Assembly (NCBI GenBank): GCA_964017045.1
Contig: OZ024797.1
Location: forward strand, 14,837,562-14,901,561
Reading direction: 5' to 3'
DNA: 64,000 nucleotides
DNA from: Omphiscola glabra
Taxonomy: Eukaryota; Mollusca; Gastropoda; Lymnaeidae
The notes beneath the pieces were generated by a model that was given only the letters and a program-made list of their open reading frames with translations, searched no databases and was not told the origin of the DNA. The position numbers and the translations under genes are program-made. This document shows positions 12,388-23,545 of the stretch, in pieces (position 1 is the first letter of the stretch; each line of letters opens with the position of its first letter).

Positions 12388-12603
12388 GGATACATCTGAC
12401 TAGTGATACATCTGACTTGTGATACATCTGACTAGTGATACATCTGACTTGTGATACATCTGACTTGTGATACATCTGACTAGTGATACATCTGATTAGT
12501 GATACATCTGACTAGTGATACATCTGACTTGTGATACATCTGACTAGTGATACATCTGACTTGTGATACATCTGACTTGTGATACATCTGACTTGTGATA
12601 CAT
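12388..12603. repeat. 16-bp tandem repeat array, about 13 copies
   Basis: Unit tgacttgtgatacatc, alternating with tgactagtgatacatc. The same 16-bp family reappears in degenerate form at 14752-15200. Confidence 0.95.
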
Positions 12604-12717
12604 AACTGTGATGAAACCAGGTTGGACCGCAGCATATTTTAAAAACCATTGTGTAGCAAGCATATCGCGCCCTTTTTATGTATGAATTATTTCCATCTAA
12701 ATATGTATTGTAATCCT

Positions 12718-14130
12718 TTGCCAAGCTCACATAGTGCATTCAGCTGTGTCACCGTTGTGTCTAAGTAGCCAACCCTTGCCTCCACGCCTTGGCCCAGATC
12801 ATATAATGCATTCAGTTGTGTCACCGTTGTGTCTAAGTAGCCAACCCTTGCCTCCACGCCTTGGCGCAGATCATATAATGCATTCAGTTGTGTCACCGTT
12901 GTGTCTAAGTAGCCAACCCTTGCCTCCACGCATTGGCCCATTTCACATAGTGCATTCAGCTGTGTCACCGTTGTGTCTAAGTAGTCAACCCTTGCCTCCA
13001 CGCATTGGCCCAGATCACATAATGCATTCAGTTGTGTCACCGTTGTGTCTAAGTAGTCAACCCTTGCCTCCACGCATTGGCCCATTTCACATAGTGCATT
13101 CAGCTGTGTCACCGTTGTGTCTAAGTAGCCAACCCTTGCCTCCACGCATTGGCCCATTTCACATAGTGCATTCAGCTGTGTCACCGTTGTGTCTAAGTAG
13201 TCAACCCTTGCCTCCACGCATTGGCCCAGATCACATAATGCATTCAGCTGTGTCACCGTTGTGTCTAAGTAGTCAACCCTTGCCTCCACGCATTGGCCCA
13301 GATCACATAATGCATTCAGCTGTGTCACCGTTGTGTCTAAGTAGTCAACCCTTGCCTCCACGCATTGGCCCATTTCACATAGTGCATTCAGCTGTGTCAC
13401 CGTTGTGTCTAAGTAGTCAACCCTTGCCTCCACGCATTGGCCCAGATCACATAATGCATTCAGCTGTGTCACCGTTATGTCTAAGTAGCCAACCCTTGCC
13501 TCCACGCATTGGCCCATTTCACATAGTGCATTCAGCTGTGTCACCGTTGTGTCTAAGTAGTCAACCCTTGCCTCCACGCATTGGCCCAGATCACATAATG
13601 CATTCAGTTGTGTCACCGTTGTGTCTAAGTAGTCAACCCTTGGCTCCACGCATTGGCCCAGATCACATAATGCATTCAGCTGTGTCACCGTTGTGTCTAA
13701 GTAGCCAACCCTTGCCTCCACGCATTGGCCCAGATCACATAATGCATTCAGCTGTGTCACCGTTGTGTCTAAGTAGCCAACCCTTGCCTCCACGCATTGG
13801 CCCAGATCACATAATGCATTCAGCTGTGTCACCGTTGTGTCTAAGTAGCCAACCCTTGCCTCCACGCATTGGCCCATTTCACATAGTGCATTCAGCTGTG
13901 TCACCGTTGTGTCTAAGTAGCCAACCCTTGCCTCCACGCATTGGCCCAGATCACATAATGCATTCAGCTGTGTCACCGTTGTGTCTAAGTAGTCAACCCT
14001 TGCCTCCACGCCTTGGCCCAGATCACATAATGCATTCAGCTGTGTCACCGTTGTGTCTAAGTAGTCAACCCTTGCCTCCACGCCTTGGCCCAGATCACAT
14101 AATGCATTCAGCTGTGTCACCGTTGTGTCT
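12718..14130. repeat. 72-bp tandem repeat array, about 19.6 copies
   Basis: Core cattggcccagatcacataa. Two unit types mix irregularly: one with cccagatcacataatg, the other with cccatttcacatagtg. Units carrying cgccttgg are confined to both ends. Because 72 is divisible by three, frames stay open for about 470 codons on both strands. The minus frame repeats 24 residues (TQLNALCDLGQCVEARV plus a linker), the plus frame HSAVSPLCLSSQPLPPR-like. The minus frame begins with GTG, not ATG. The repeat has a hydrophobic/acidic pattern like a coiled coil, but opposite strands open equally argue against coding. Confidence 0.95.
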
Positions 14131-14192
14131 TGAGTGAGTTCACATCACGTGGTTTCGTTCATCATTGATCTACTTGATTCATTGGCCATGAA

Positions 14193-14590
14193 TCGGTCAG
14201 TCAATGACAGGTCAGTCAATGACAGGTCAGTCAATGACAGGTCAGTCAATGACAGGTCAGTCAATGACAGGTCAGTCAATGACAGGTCAACCAACGATAA
14301 ACCAGCCAGTGACAGGTCAGCCAATGATAGGTCAGTCAATGACAGGTCAGTCAATGACAGGTCAGCCAATGACAGGTCAGCCAATGACAGGTCAGCCAAT
14401 GACAGGTCAGTCAATGACAGGTCAGCCAATGACAGGTCAGTCAATGACAGGTCAGCCAATGACAGGTCAGTCAATGACAGGTCAGTCAATGACAGGTCAG
14501 TCAATGACAGGTCAGTCAATGACAGGTCAACCAACGATAAACCAGCCAGTGACAGGTCAGCCAATGATAGGTCAGTCAATGATAAATCCC
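14193..14590. repeat. 15-bp tandem repeat array, about 26 copies
   Basis: Unit tcagtcaatgacagg, with a tcagccaatgacagg variant. A distinctive run (caaccaacgataaaccag) occurs at 14288 and again at 14528, exactly 240 bp (16 units) apart. This marks an internal block duplication. It starts only about 60 bp after the 72-bp array. Frames in several phases are open; not taken as coding. Confidence 0.96.
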
Positions 14591-14751
14591 TTATATAGGA
14601 TAAGTAAAATGCTTTGGACAGGTAGATGATTCCTTTCCATTCTCGTCACGCTCGAGGAATACACCACACACATCCTTGCGAGTCCCTCGAGTGAGAAGGG
14701 TCATCCGGGAATATTCTATTGAGAGTTCAGCCATTCATTCACATCTTCTTA

Positions 14752-15200
14752 CTGATATCTGATACATCTGACTTATAATATATCTTACTTATGATATATC
14801 TGACTTATGATACATCTGACTTATGATATATCTGACTTATGATATATCTGACTTATGATACCCCTGACTTACGTATGATATCTGACGCATGATACATCTG
14901 ACTTATAATGTATCTGTCTTATTTGACTTATGATATACCCGACTTATGACACATCTGACTTATTATACATCTAACTTATGATATATCTGACGTATGATAC
15001 ATCTGACTTATGATACACATGACTTATGATACATATGATTATGATACATCCAACTTATATAAGAGACATCTGACTTATATAAGCTACATCTAACTTACCA
15101 TACGTCTGACTTATCACACATCTCTCGTGATACATCTAAATTAAGATGCATCTGACCTTTGATACATATGACGTGATACATTTGAATTATGATTCATCGG
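14752..15200. repeat. Degenerate 16-bp tandem repeat array
   Basis: Diverged copies of tgacttatgatacatc, with indels increasing toward 15200. This is the same family as the clean array at 12388-12603 (tgacttgtgatacatc), so the two lie either side of the 72-bp and 15-bp arrays. Confidence 0.88.
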
Positions 15201-15776
15201 ATGTCTGTTCCATTGCACAATTTGCAGCATTGCACAAGTTGCAGCCTTGAACAAGATAGAAATTATAAAATTTGCTTGAAATAACATTTCTATAAAAAAA
15301 AAAAATTAAAATAAATATTAAAAGAATATTACGTCTGTATGCAGAAAAAGTTGTAGCAATTTTTTAATCTCCCTAGTGGGTCATAAACTTTGTCTATCGA
15401 AACGTAATTAAACTCGGTTGAAGTCTGGTGGCTTAAAATGTGAACGAACTTGCATCTGTTTCTGGGCCACTCATGTATCCCGATTTGATAACTGATTACA
15501 CATTTTTAGATTCTCTAATTACATTATTTTGATCGCAGTGTTAATAAAATTGTGAAATTTAAAAAAAAAATAATTTTTTTTTCAAAATATTCCACGTCAT
15601 CGGTGTTTTGAATTCGCAAGGCTTATCGAATTGTTTTTCGTTGGTCTCCCCTTAGCCCACTCTTGGTGGTGCCGTGCTACACATTTCCCCCCCAATATTG
15701 TGTGGTTAAAGATCTAACGAAAGATCTGGGATTTAAAAAAAAACCCAGTAAGTTTAAAATTCCGTTCCTCCTTAAT
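15201..15776. other. Non-genic spacer
   Basis: AT-rich sequence with A-runs at about 15294-15304 and 15561-15570. No gene recognised. Confidence 0.55.
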
Positions 15777-16392
15777 GTCATTCTCAAACTGTCGAGACTG
15801 AAGAGGTTCCCGAAGCCACATTGAGTGGTCTCAAATTGTCTAGACTGAAGAGGTTCCCGAAGCCACATTGAGTGGTCTCAAATTGTCGAGACTGAAGAGG
15901 TTCCCGAAGCCACATTGAGTGGTCTCAAATTGTCTAGACTGAAGAGGTTCCCGAAGCCACATTGAGTGGTCTCAAATTGTCGAGACTGAAGAGGTTCCCG
16001 AAGCCACATTGAGTGGTCTCAAATTGTCTAGACTGAAGAGGTTCCCGAAGCCACATTGAGTGGTCTCAAATTGTCGAGACTGAAGAGGTTCCCGAAGCCA
16101 CATTGAGTGGTCTCAAATTGTCGAGACTGAAGAGGTTCCCGAAGCCACATTGAGTGGTCTCAAACTGTCGAGACTGAAGAGGTTCCCAAAGCCACCTTGA
16201 GTGGTCTCAAATTGTCGAGACTGAAGAGGTTCGAGTGGTCTCAAATTGTCGAGACTGGAGAGGTTCCCGAAGCCACATTGAGTGGTCTCAAAATGTCGAG
16301 ACTGAAGAGGTTCCCAAAGCCACATTGAGTGGTCTCAAATAGTCGTGACTGAAGAGGTTCCCAAAGCCACATTGAGTGGTCTCAAAGTGTCG
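15777..16392. repeat. 47-bp tandem repeat array, about 13 copies, partly dimeric
   Basis: Core cacattgagtggtctcaaat. In the first half, units with tcgagac and tctagac alternate strictly, giving a 94-bp dimer. The second half uses only tcgagac. One unit near 16232 has lost about 13 bp. A small spacer with A/T runs follows to 16688. Confidence 0.95.
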
Positions 16393-16688
16393 GTATGGAA
16401 TTATTTCTAAAAAAAATGTGAATTTAGTCTCATCTGTTTTAGAAGCCCCTGAATTATTTTTTAACCTTTTTTCCTGCAACTTTTAATCCGTGTCTTTTTT
16501 TCATGTTCCTCGGAGCACGTGAATATTTCAACAGCACCGACACATGAGTGCTTCAAACAGCACCGACCCGCCAAGCAATCCTGCTCTAAAAAACTGTGTA
16601 TATTCAACAGTGTCTAAAATGAATTTTAAAGTTTGTTTGTGGACTTGATTTTCGTTATGTCCAAATACATTTGACAGAGATGCATCAT

Positions 16689-17613
16689 TATATTATTGAT
16701 ACATTTGACTGATATGCATCATTTTTTGTAATAAATTGACAGAGATACATCATAATATTAGTAATAAATTGACAGAGATACATCATTATATTAGTAATAA
16801 ATTGACAGAGATACATCATTATATTAGTAATAAATTGACAGAGATACATCATTATATTAGTAATAAATTGACAGAGATACATCATTGTATTAGTAATAAA
16901 TTGACAGAGATACATCATTATATTAGTAATAAATTGACAGAGATACATCATTATATTAGTAATAAATTGACAGAGATACATCATTATATTAGTAATAAAT
17001 TGACAGACATACATCATTATATTTGTAATAAATTGACAGAGATACATCATTATATTAGTAATAAATTGACAGACATACATCATTATGTTAGTAATAAATT
17101 GACAGATATACATCATTATATTAGTAATAAATTGACAGAGATACATCATTATATTAGTAATAAATTGACAGAGATACATCATTATAGTAGTAATAAATTG
17201 ACAGAGATACATCATTATATTAGTAATAAATTGACAGAGATACATCATTATAGTAGTAATAAATTGACAGAGATACATCATTATATTAGTAATAAATTGA
17301 CAGAGATACATCATTTTAGAGATACATCATTATATTAGTAATAAATTGACAGAGATACATCATTATATTAGTAATAAATTGACAGAGATACATCATTTTA
17401 GAGATTCATCATTATATTAGTAATAAATTGACAGAGATACATCATTGTATTAGTAAAAAATTGACAGAGATATATCATTATATTAGTAATAAAATGACAG
17501 AGATACATCATTATATTAGTAATAAATTGACAGACATACATCATTATATTAGTAATAAATTGACAGAGATACATCATTATATTAGTAATAAATTGACAGA
17601 GATACATCATTGT
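16689..17613. repeat. 33-bp tandem repeat array, about 28 copies
   Basis: Core taataaattgacagagatac, then atcattatattag. The 11-codon unit gives open frames on both strands (TEIHHYISNKL forward, MMYLCQFITNI reverse). Two truncated junction units containing atcattttagagat lie about 82 bp apart near 17311 and 17393, marking a small internal duplication. Confidence 0.96.
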
Positions 17614-18639
17614 ATTTCTGATTTCCGAACAGGGCATTTTTCTCAAAATGCTCTGAGTGTTTAGTTTGAGGGTGCAGAAGAACACAACGAACAAAAATAT
17701 GTAGATCAATAACAAAAATATGTAGATCGTTAACAAAAATACTATACGTTAGGATGTAGGGGCCATGTAAAACGTTTACAACCCCGTGGTATGTTTGTGT
17801 GTGTGCGAGCGCGTGTCTGTGTGTGTGTTCAGGGGTGGGTTATTATAAGTTCTTTTTAATTATAATCGTGTGAATATTAATTAGCGAATATAATTAGTGC
17901 AATTAAAACCTCAATTCATTAACCCGTGAATAGCAAAAAGTTTAACATATTTTTGTGTGTGTCTGTTCTTGTCTGTTATCTTAGAATCGCTATTTGAAAA
18001 GCTCTCCAAACTGCTAACTACAGATTTCTAATTTAGGCTAATGAGCAACTTAACCTTGCGCACCGAGACGCACTGTAGTAAGCATTATTTTATGAATGAA
18101 CTTAATTAGTTACCCGCTGAGTCAGCAAAAAAAAGGAACTAATCGTTTGTTACATAATTTGCTTGAACAAACAGCTCGGAATGTTGGCATGCGGTGGTGG
18201 TGTGGGTGGTGGTGGTAGTGACTGGGTGGTGCTGGTGAGACGGTATAAAAATTACAGGGGTCTGCTGTAGCGAGTTCATTCCAAAGTGGGGGGTGGGGGT
18301 TAGGGTATGTTTGTACTGTCCTATGGATGTCTGCGTGTCGTGGGGTCGGAAGGTCAAAGGGCGAGGTTATCTGAGTTTGACTGCCGCAGAAATGCAGCCA
18401 AAACAACTACCAATTGTGAGTGGTCTACCACTACAGCGGCTTCACCAAAAACACAACCCTGCTACAAACCATTTGAACTCTTATGGAACCTGGTTGCTTA
18501 TGGGCAGAGTTACAGTAACAGCCCCACCGCCGTTTCCCCTCCAAATACCCGACTACCCCTGCCTTATCACTTCGCAAAATACATGAACTCTGACCTAACC
18601 GCATACAACTTAAGAGATCATACAATTTTCAACAAGCTC
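17614..18639. other. Non-genic spacer with TG and GGT tracts
   Basis: It holds a TG-rich microsatellite (about 17789-17832) and a GGT-rich tract (18190-18236). The 388-codon forward frame starting at 18307 runs into the next array and is not supported as a gene. Confidence 0.6.
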
Positions 18640-19566
18640 ATCTACATCACCATAGCCTTCACCATCATCCACATAGCCTTCACCATCATCCACATAGCCT
18701 TCACCATCATCCACATAGCCTTCACCATCATCCACATAGCCTTCACCATCATCCACTTAGCCTTCACCATCATCCACATAGCCCTCACCATCATCCACAT
18801 AGCCCTCACCATCATCCTCATAGCCTTCACCATCATCCACATAGCATTCGCAATCATCCACATAGCCTTCACCATCCTCCACATAGCCTTCACCATCATC
18901 CACATAGCCTTCACCATCATTCATATAGCCTTCACCATCATTCACATTGCCTTCACCATCGTCCACATAGCCTTCACCATCATTCATATAGCCTTCACCA
19001 TCATTCACATTGCCTTCACCATCGTCCACATAGCCTTCACCATCATCCACATAGCCTTCACCATCATTCATATAGCCTTCACCATCATCCACATAGCCTT
19101 CACCATCATTCATATAGCCTTCACCATCATCCACATAGCCTTCACCATCGTCCACATAGCCTTCATCATCATCCACATAGCCTTCACCATCATCCACATA
19201 ACCTTCACCATCATCCACATAGCCTTCACCATCATTCATATAGCCTTTACCATCATTCACATAGCCTTCACCATCATCCACATAGCCTTCACCATCATTC
19301 ATATAGCCTTCACCATCATCCACATAGCCTTCACCATCATCCACATAGCCTTCACCATCATTCATATAGCCTTTACCGCCATCCACATAGCCTTCACCAT
19401 CATCCACATAGCCTTCACCAACATCCACATAGCCTTCACCAACATCCACATAGCCTTCACAACATTCACATAGCCTTCACAACATTCACATAGCCTTCAC
19501 CATCATCCACATAGCCTTCACCATCATCCACATAGCCTTTACCAACATCCACATAGCCTTCACCAA
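18640..19566. repeat. 21-bp tandem repeat array, about 44 copies
   Basis: Core ccttcaccatcatccacata. The 7-codon period gives long open frames on both strands (IHIAFTI forward; DDGEGYV and VKAMWMM on the reverse). An attcatatag variant recurs at irregular intervals through the middle. Lack of any non-repeat domain argues against coding. Confidence 0.96.
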
Positions 19567-19806
19567 CATCACGATCGCCTTTACAAATTACAAACATCAC
19601 CATCGCCTAAACATATCACCATAGCGTTTCACCAACATCACCACAGCCTCTCACCAACATCACCATCGCCTAAACATATCACCATAGCGTTTCACCAACA
19701 TCACCACAGCCTCTCACCAACATCACCACAGCCTCTCACCAACATCGCCGCAGCCTCTCACCAACATCACCACAGCCTCTCACCAACATCACCATAGTGT
19801 TTCACC
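19567..19806. repeat. Diverged tail of the 21-bp array
   Basis: Blocks of caccaacatcaccacagcct and caccatcgcctaaacatatc alternate. They keep the 20-21-bp spacing and the caccatc core of the preceding array, and look like an older, decayed edge of it. The next 236 bp (19807-20042) show nothing recognisable. Confidence 0.8.
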
Positions 19807-20042
19807 TGTGCCACAATATTATTCAGACACCTTACCACCTCCCACACCAACCACACGACGTATTGCACAAACCTAATCTCACCCTTGACGGGATGTAAAC
19901 ATGACCATTACATATGCTTGTCATACCACATACACACGTTGAAATCCATCCATACTTGTTGACTATTTCAATCTGTTTGATTCCCGAGATTACAAAGGCT
20001 GTGGGAAATATCAGATCGCGATGCCACTGCTTCACAGGCATG

Positions 20043-20239
20043 CATGGGCGCCCGCAAGTAGTGGCAAGGTGGGGCACTTGCCCCCCTCCCCCCCTGGATT
20101 GATTGATTAAACATTTTATTTTAGACAAAATAGACAAAAACTTTATTAAAGTAAAGAGAAAATAAATAGAAATTATTTTGCCCCCCCCCTTGGAAAATAT
20201 TTTGCCCCCCCCCTAGAAAATTTTCTGCGGGCGCCCATG
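20043..20239. mobile_element. Short hAT-like MITE (197 bp) with perfect target duplication
   Basis: Perfect 14-bp terminal inverted repeats, CATGGGCGCCCGCA at 20043-20056 and its complement at 20226-20239, are flanked by identical 8-bp direct repeats caggcatg (20035-20042 and 20240-20247). An 8-bp duplication fits hAT (P and Merlin elements make similar lengths). The interior carries C-runs separated by an A/T-rich core, with no coding capacity. The intact duplication suggests a fairly recent insertion. Confidence 0.85.
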
Positions 20240-20247
20240 CAGGCATG

Positions 20248-20698
20248 TGATGGCATCACTACTCCACAGGCACGTTATGACGTCACTACTTGACAGGGTT
20301 GTTATGACGTGACAGCCTGCGCTATCGTGAACGTCATGACACCAAACTCTTGATTACCTTGTAGCAGACCCTCAAGTACAAGACAGGCACTCTTATTAGG
20401 GTTCTTTGCCTTCTTGAGTTAATGATGTCTTTGGTCGCAACTGCACGCAACTACGCTCAGAGAAAAGCGAGAGAAATGGACGTTGTGGGGTTTGTCCAGA
20501 GATAACAAAAAGCGTTTGACCAAACTTCTAAAATCTTTTTTTCTATTAGTTTTTAATTTTGTTATACTTAACTTTATAATCATTTACTTAATCACTATAA
20601 CTATTTCTACTGATTATTGTTACCAGCATAAACTGCATTGACAATATGTACATGGCCATAATAAATAAATAAAGACATATAATGCAATAATTATTCTT
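20248..20698. other. Non-genic spacer
   Basis: The first 70 bp contain diverged direct repeats around acaggca and atgacgtcac/atgacgtgac. No gene recognised. Confidence 0.5.
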
Positions 20699-20985
20699 AT
20701 CAGTTGTTATCTCTATAAGATAATCAGTTGTTATCTCTATAACATAATCAGTTGTTATCTATATAAGATAATCTGTTGTTATCTCTATAAGATAATCAGT
20801 TGTTATCTCTATAACATAATCAGTTGTTATCTCTATAACATAATCAGTTGTTATCTCTATAAGATAATCAGTTGTTATCTCTATAAGATAATCAGTTGCT
20901 ATCTCTATAAGATCATCAGTTGTTATCTCTATAAGATCATCAGTTGTTATCTCTATAAGATCATCAGTTGTTATCTCTATAAGAT
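20699..20985. repeat. 24-bp tandem repeat array, 12 copies
   Basis: Core atcagttgttatctctataa. The unit tail varies as gata, cata or gatc, and the variants are partly clustered: the last four units share gatc. Confidence 0.95.
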
Positions 20986-21744
20986 GACAGCAGGAAACCC
21001 AACGCACCAGAAGACAATGGCAATTTTTCAAAAATGCGTGGGACAGTTTACACGCAAGAGCTTGTCAGAAACAGACACGACAACAAAGTGTACGCAGTTG
21101 TCTGACTTCCTGCTCATCAAGTCTTAAAATCGGTCAACATATTTCGAAATAGGCCAGCTATCAGGACAAGACCAGTGAAGGCCAGTGGTGGAAGCATGAT
21201 GGGAAGGTGTTGCAGATACCACACTCTTACTTGTGTAGAGTTTCGATTAATTTTTTTTTCAATTTCAATGGTTTTAAACCAATAGTCAAAACAATAGCCA
21301 ATCTGAGTGACTGCACATCCCAACTCTTATTGTGGACAGCTTATTGTTAATGCTCAAATAACCTCCTTTTGTCGCAGCCGATCCGCCAAGCACCGTCCCT
21401 AGGCGACCGTACGCGGACGAGGTTCACGCCAAATTAGTTTTCTTTTTGGTCCGGTCCGGCTTTCACGTCTGACACGGACAGGTCAGTGTAACCTCCAGGT
21501 CTCTCATTGATGGCGTCTGACTGCAGTTTTGGAGCGCTTATTTTTCTTTCTTCTGTTTTCGTTTCATATTCCTCCTTTTCTGTTGATCGCCAAGGTCGTT
21601 GTGGTCTCGATGGAGGTGATCGTGGACCTGGTCTGGCTGGACATCAAACAATCAAAAGAATTTGATTTTTTCACGTGTTGATGGACCGTGCGATTTTTTT
21701 CGTCACGAATGGCGGTGAAATCTGGTTACCATGCCCTGTAGTAG
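20986..21744. other. Non-genic spacer
   Basis: Mixed-composition single-copy sequence. I recognise no gene or mobile element. Confidence 0.5.
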
Positions 21745-22125
21745 AACTCAGCACCTGCTCTATAATGAATGACATCCTGCTCCATAATATGAATGACAAC
21801 CTGCTCTCTATAAGAACTGACAATCCTGCTCTCTGATAGTACTAAGAAGCTACTCTATGATACGACTGACAACCTGTTGACAACCTGTTCTCTAATAGTA
21901 CGGACAACCGGCTCTCTGATATGACCGACACTCTGCTCTCTAATAGTACTGATAGCCTGTTCTGATAGGACTGATAGCCTACTCTGAAAGTACTGATAGC
22001 CTGCTCTGATAGTACTGACAACCTGCTCTGATAGTACTGACAACCTGCTCTAATAGTACTGACAACCTGCTCTGATAGTACTGACAACCTGCTCTAATAG
22101 TACTGACAACCTGCTCTGATAGGAC
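21745..22125. repeat. 22-bp tandem repeat array, left half degenerate
   Basis: Core ctgctctgatagtactgaca. The right half (21960-22125) is regular, while copies before 21950 carry many indels. Confidence 0.88.
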
Positions 22126-22692
22126 TAACCGCATAACCAGTTGCTTTTTTCCCCACAGTGAATCGCCCATTGTCTGTTCTGCACTTAATGACCTATCAAA
22201 GTCATCTCTACAACAAACACTGACACACATCACTTTGTCTGGATGGCTGGATCTAGCCAGATGTTAGACCAGTGGTGCTCAACAGGGGTAGCCGCGTCTG
22301 TCCCACTGATTCTTTAATGGTTGCCGGGGATTTTTAAAAAAAAAAAATTGATTATAACTCTGTCTAAATTTTGTGTATTTGGTTGTTGCCTAATATTGTT
22401 CCACTAAATACCGTGCACTTTTAACCGGGGCAGAGATTAATATTGTCACTTTCTTTGAAATGTAAGTTTTGGTCAAAGACTATGCAGAGAATGGTGTAAT
22501 AGACATTGACGTAGGAATATGATCATATTCGCTTTCAGTCAGGATGATATTGTTGTACATTCTTGAAATTATTAATAAAAATAAAGCTCACGTTTAAGAA
22601 TATGTTTGATCAGAATGTCCGAGAAAGTGCCCGAGACAAGGTATGTTATATCCGACTTCAGGAGAACATGTCATAGGGTCCCGGCTGCTCCT
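22126..22692. other. Non-genic spacer with a lone hAT-like end
   Basis: At about 22266 the sequence CAGTGGTGCTCAAC resembles the start of many hAT elements, but I find no matching inverted end within the window. No gene. Confidence 0.45.
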
Positions 22693-23545
22693 CCGATTCC
22701 TGTCTGCTTCTTCACGTCCTCTCTGCTTCTCCACGTCCTCTCTGCTTCTTCACGTCCTGTCTGCTTCTTCACGTCCTGTCTGCTTCTCCACGTCCTCTCT
22801 GCTTGTCAACGTCCTGTCTGCTTCTCCACGTCCTATCTGCTTCTCCACGTCCTCTCTGCTTCTCCACGTCATCTCTGCTTCTCCACGTCCTGTCTGCTTC
22901 TCCACGTTCTCTCAGCTTTTCCACATCATCTCTGCTTCTCCACGTCCTCTCTGCTTTTCCACATCCGCTCTGCTTTTCCACGTCCTGTCAGCTTCTCCTC
23001 GTCCTCTCTGCTTCTCCACGTCCTCTCAGCTTTTCCACGTCCTCTCTGCTTCTGCACGTCCGCTCTGCTTCTCCACGTCCTGTCTACTTCTCCACGTCCT
23101 CTCTGCTTCTTTACGTCCTGTCTGCTCCTCCACGGCCTGTCTGCACCTCCACGTCATGTCTGCTCCTCCACGTCCTGTCTGTTCCTCCACGTCCTGTCTA
23201 CTCCTCCACGTCCTGTCGGCTTCTCCACGTCCTATCTGCTTCTCCACGTCCTCTCTGCTTCTCCAAGTCCTGTCTGCTCCTCCACGTCCTCTCTGCTCCT
23301 CCACGGCTTGTCTGCTCCTCCACGGCCTGTCTGCTTTTCCACGGCCTGTCTGCTTCTCCACGTCCTCTCTGCTTCTCCACGTCCTGTCTGCTTCTCCACG
23401 TCCTGTCTGCTCCTCCACGGCCTGTCTGCTCCTCCACGTCCTGTCTGCTCCTCCACGGCCTGTCTGCTCCTCCACGGCCTGTCTGCTCCTCCACGGCCTG
23501 TCTGCTCCTCCACGGCCTGTCTGCTCCTCCATTGTCTGTCTGCTC
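22693..23545. repeat. 19-bp tandem repeat array, about 45 copies
   Basis: Unit cttctccacgtcctgtctg. Since 19 is not divisible by three, each forward frame reads the same 19-residue string (SASPRPVCFSTSCLLLHVL) in a different phase; the reverse frames likewise. Variants ctccacggcctg cluster toward 3'. The array ends directly at the broken 5' edge of the retrotransposon, so a 393-codon frame runs from array into retrotransposon sequence. Confidence 0.96.

Noticed and set aside
12687..14120. 477-codon minus-strand open frame
   Set aside because: It is the 72-bp repeat read in one frame, starts with GTG, and an equally long frame exists on the other strand.
18307..19473. 388-codon open frame with hydrophobic repeats
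   Set aside because: It is driven by the 21-bp repeat; the IAFTIIH string only mimics membrane segments.
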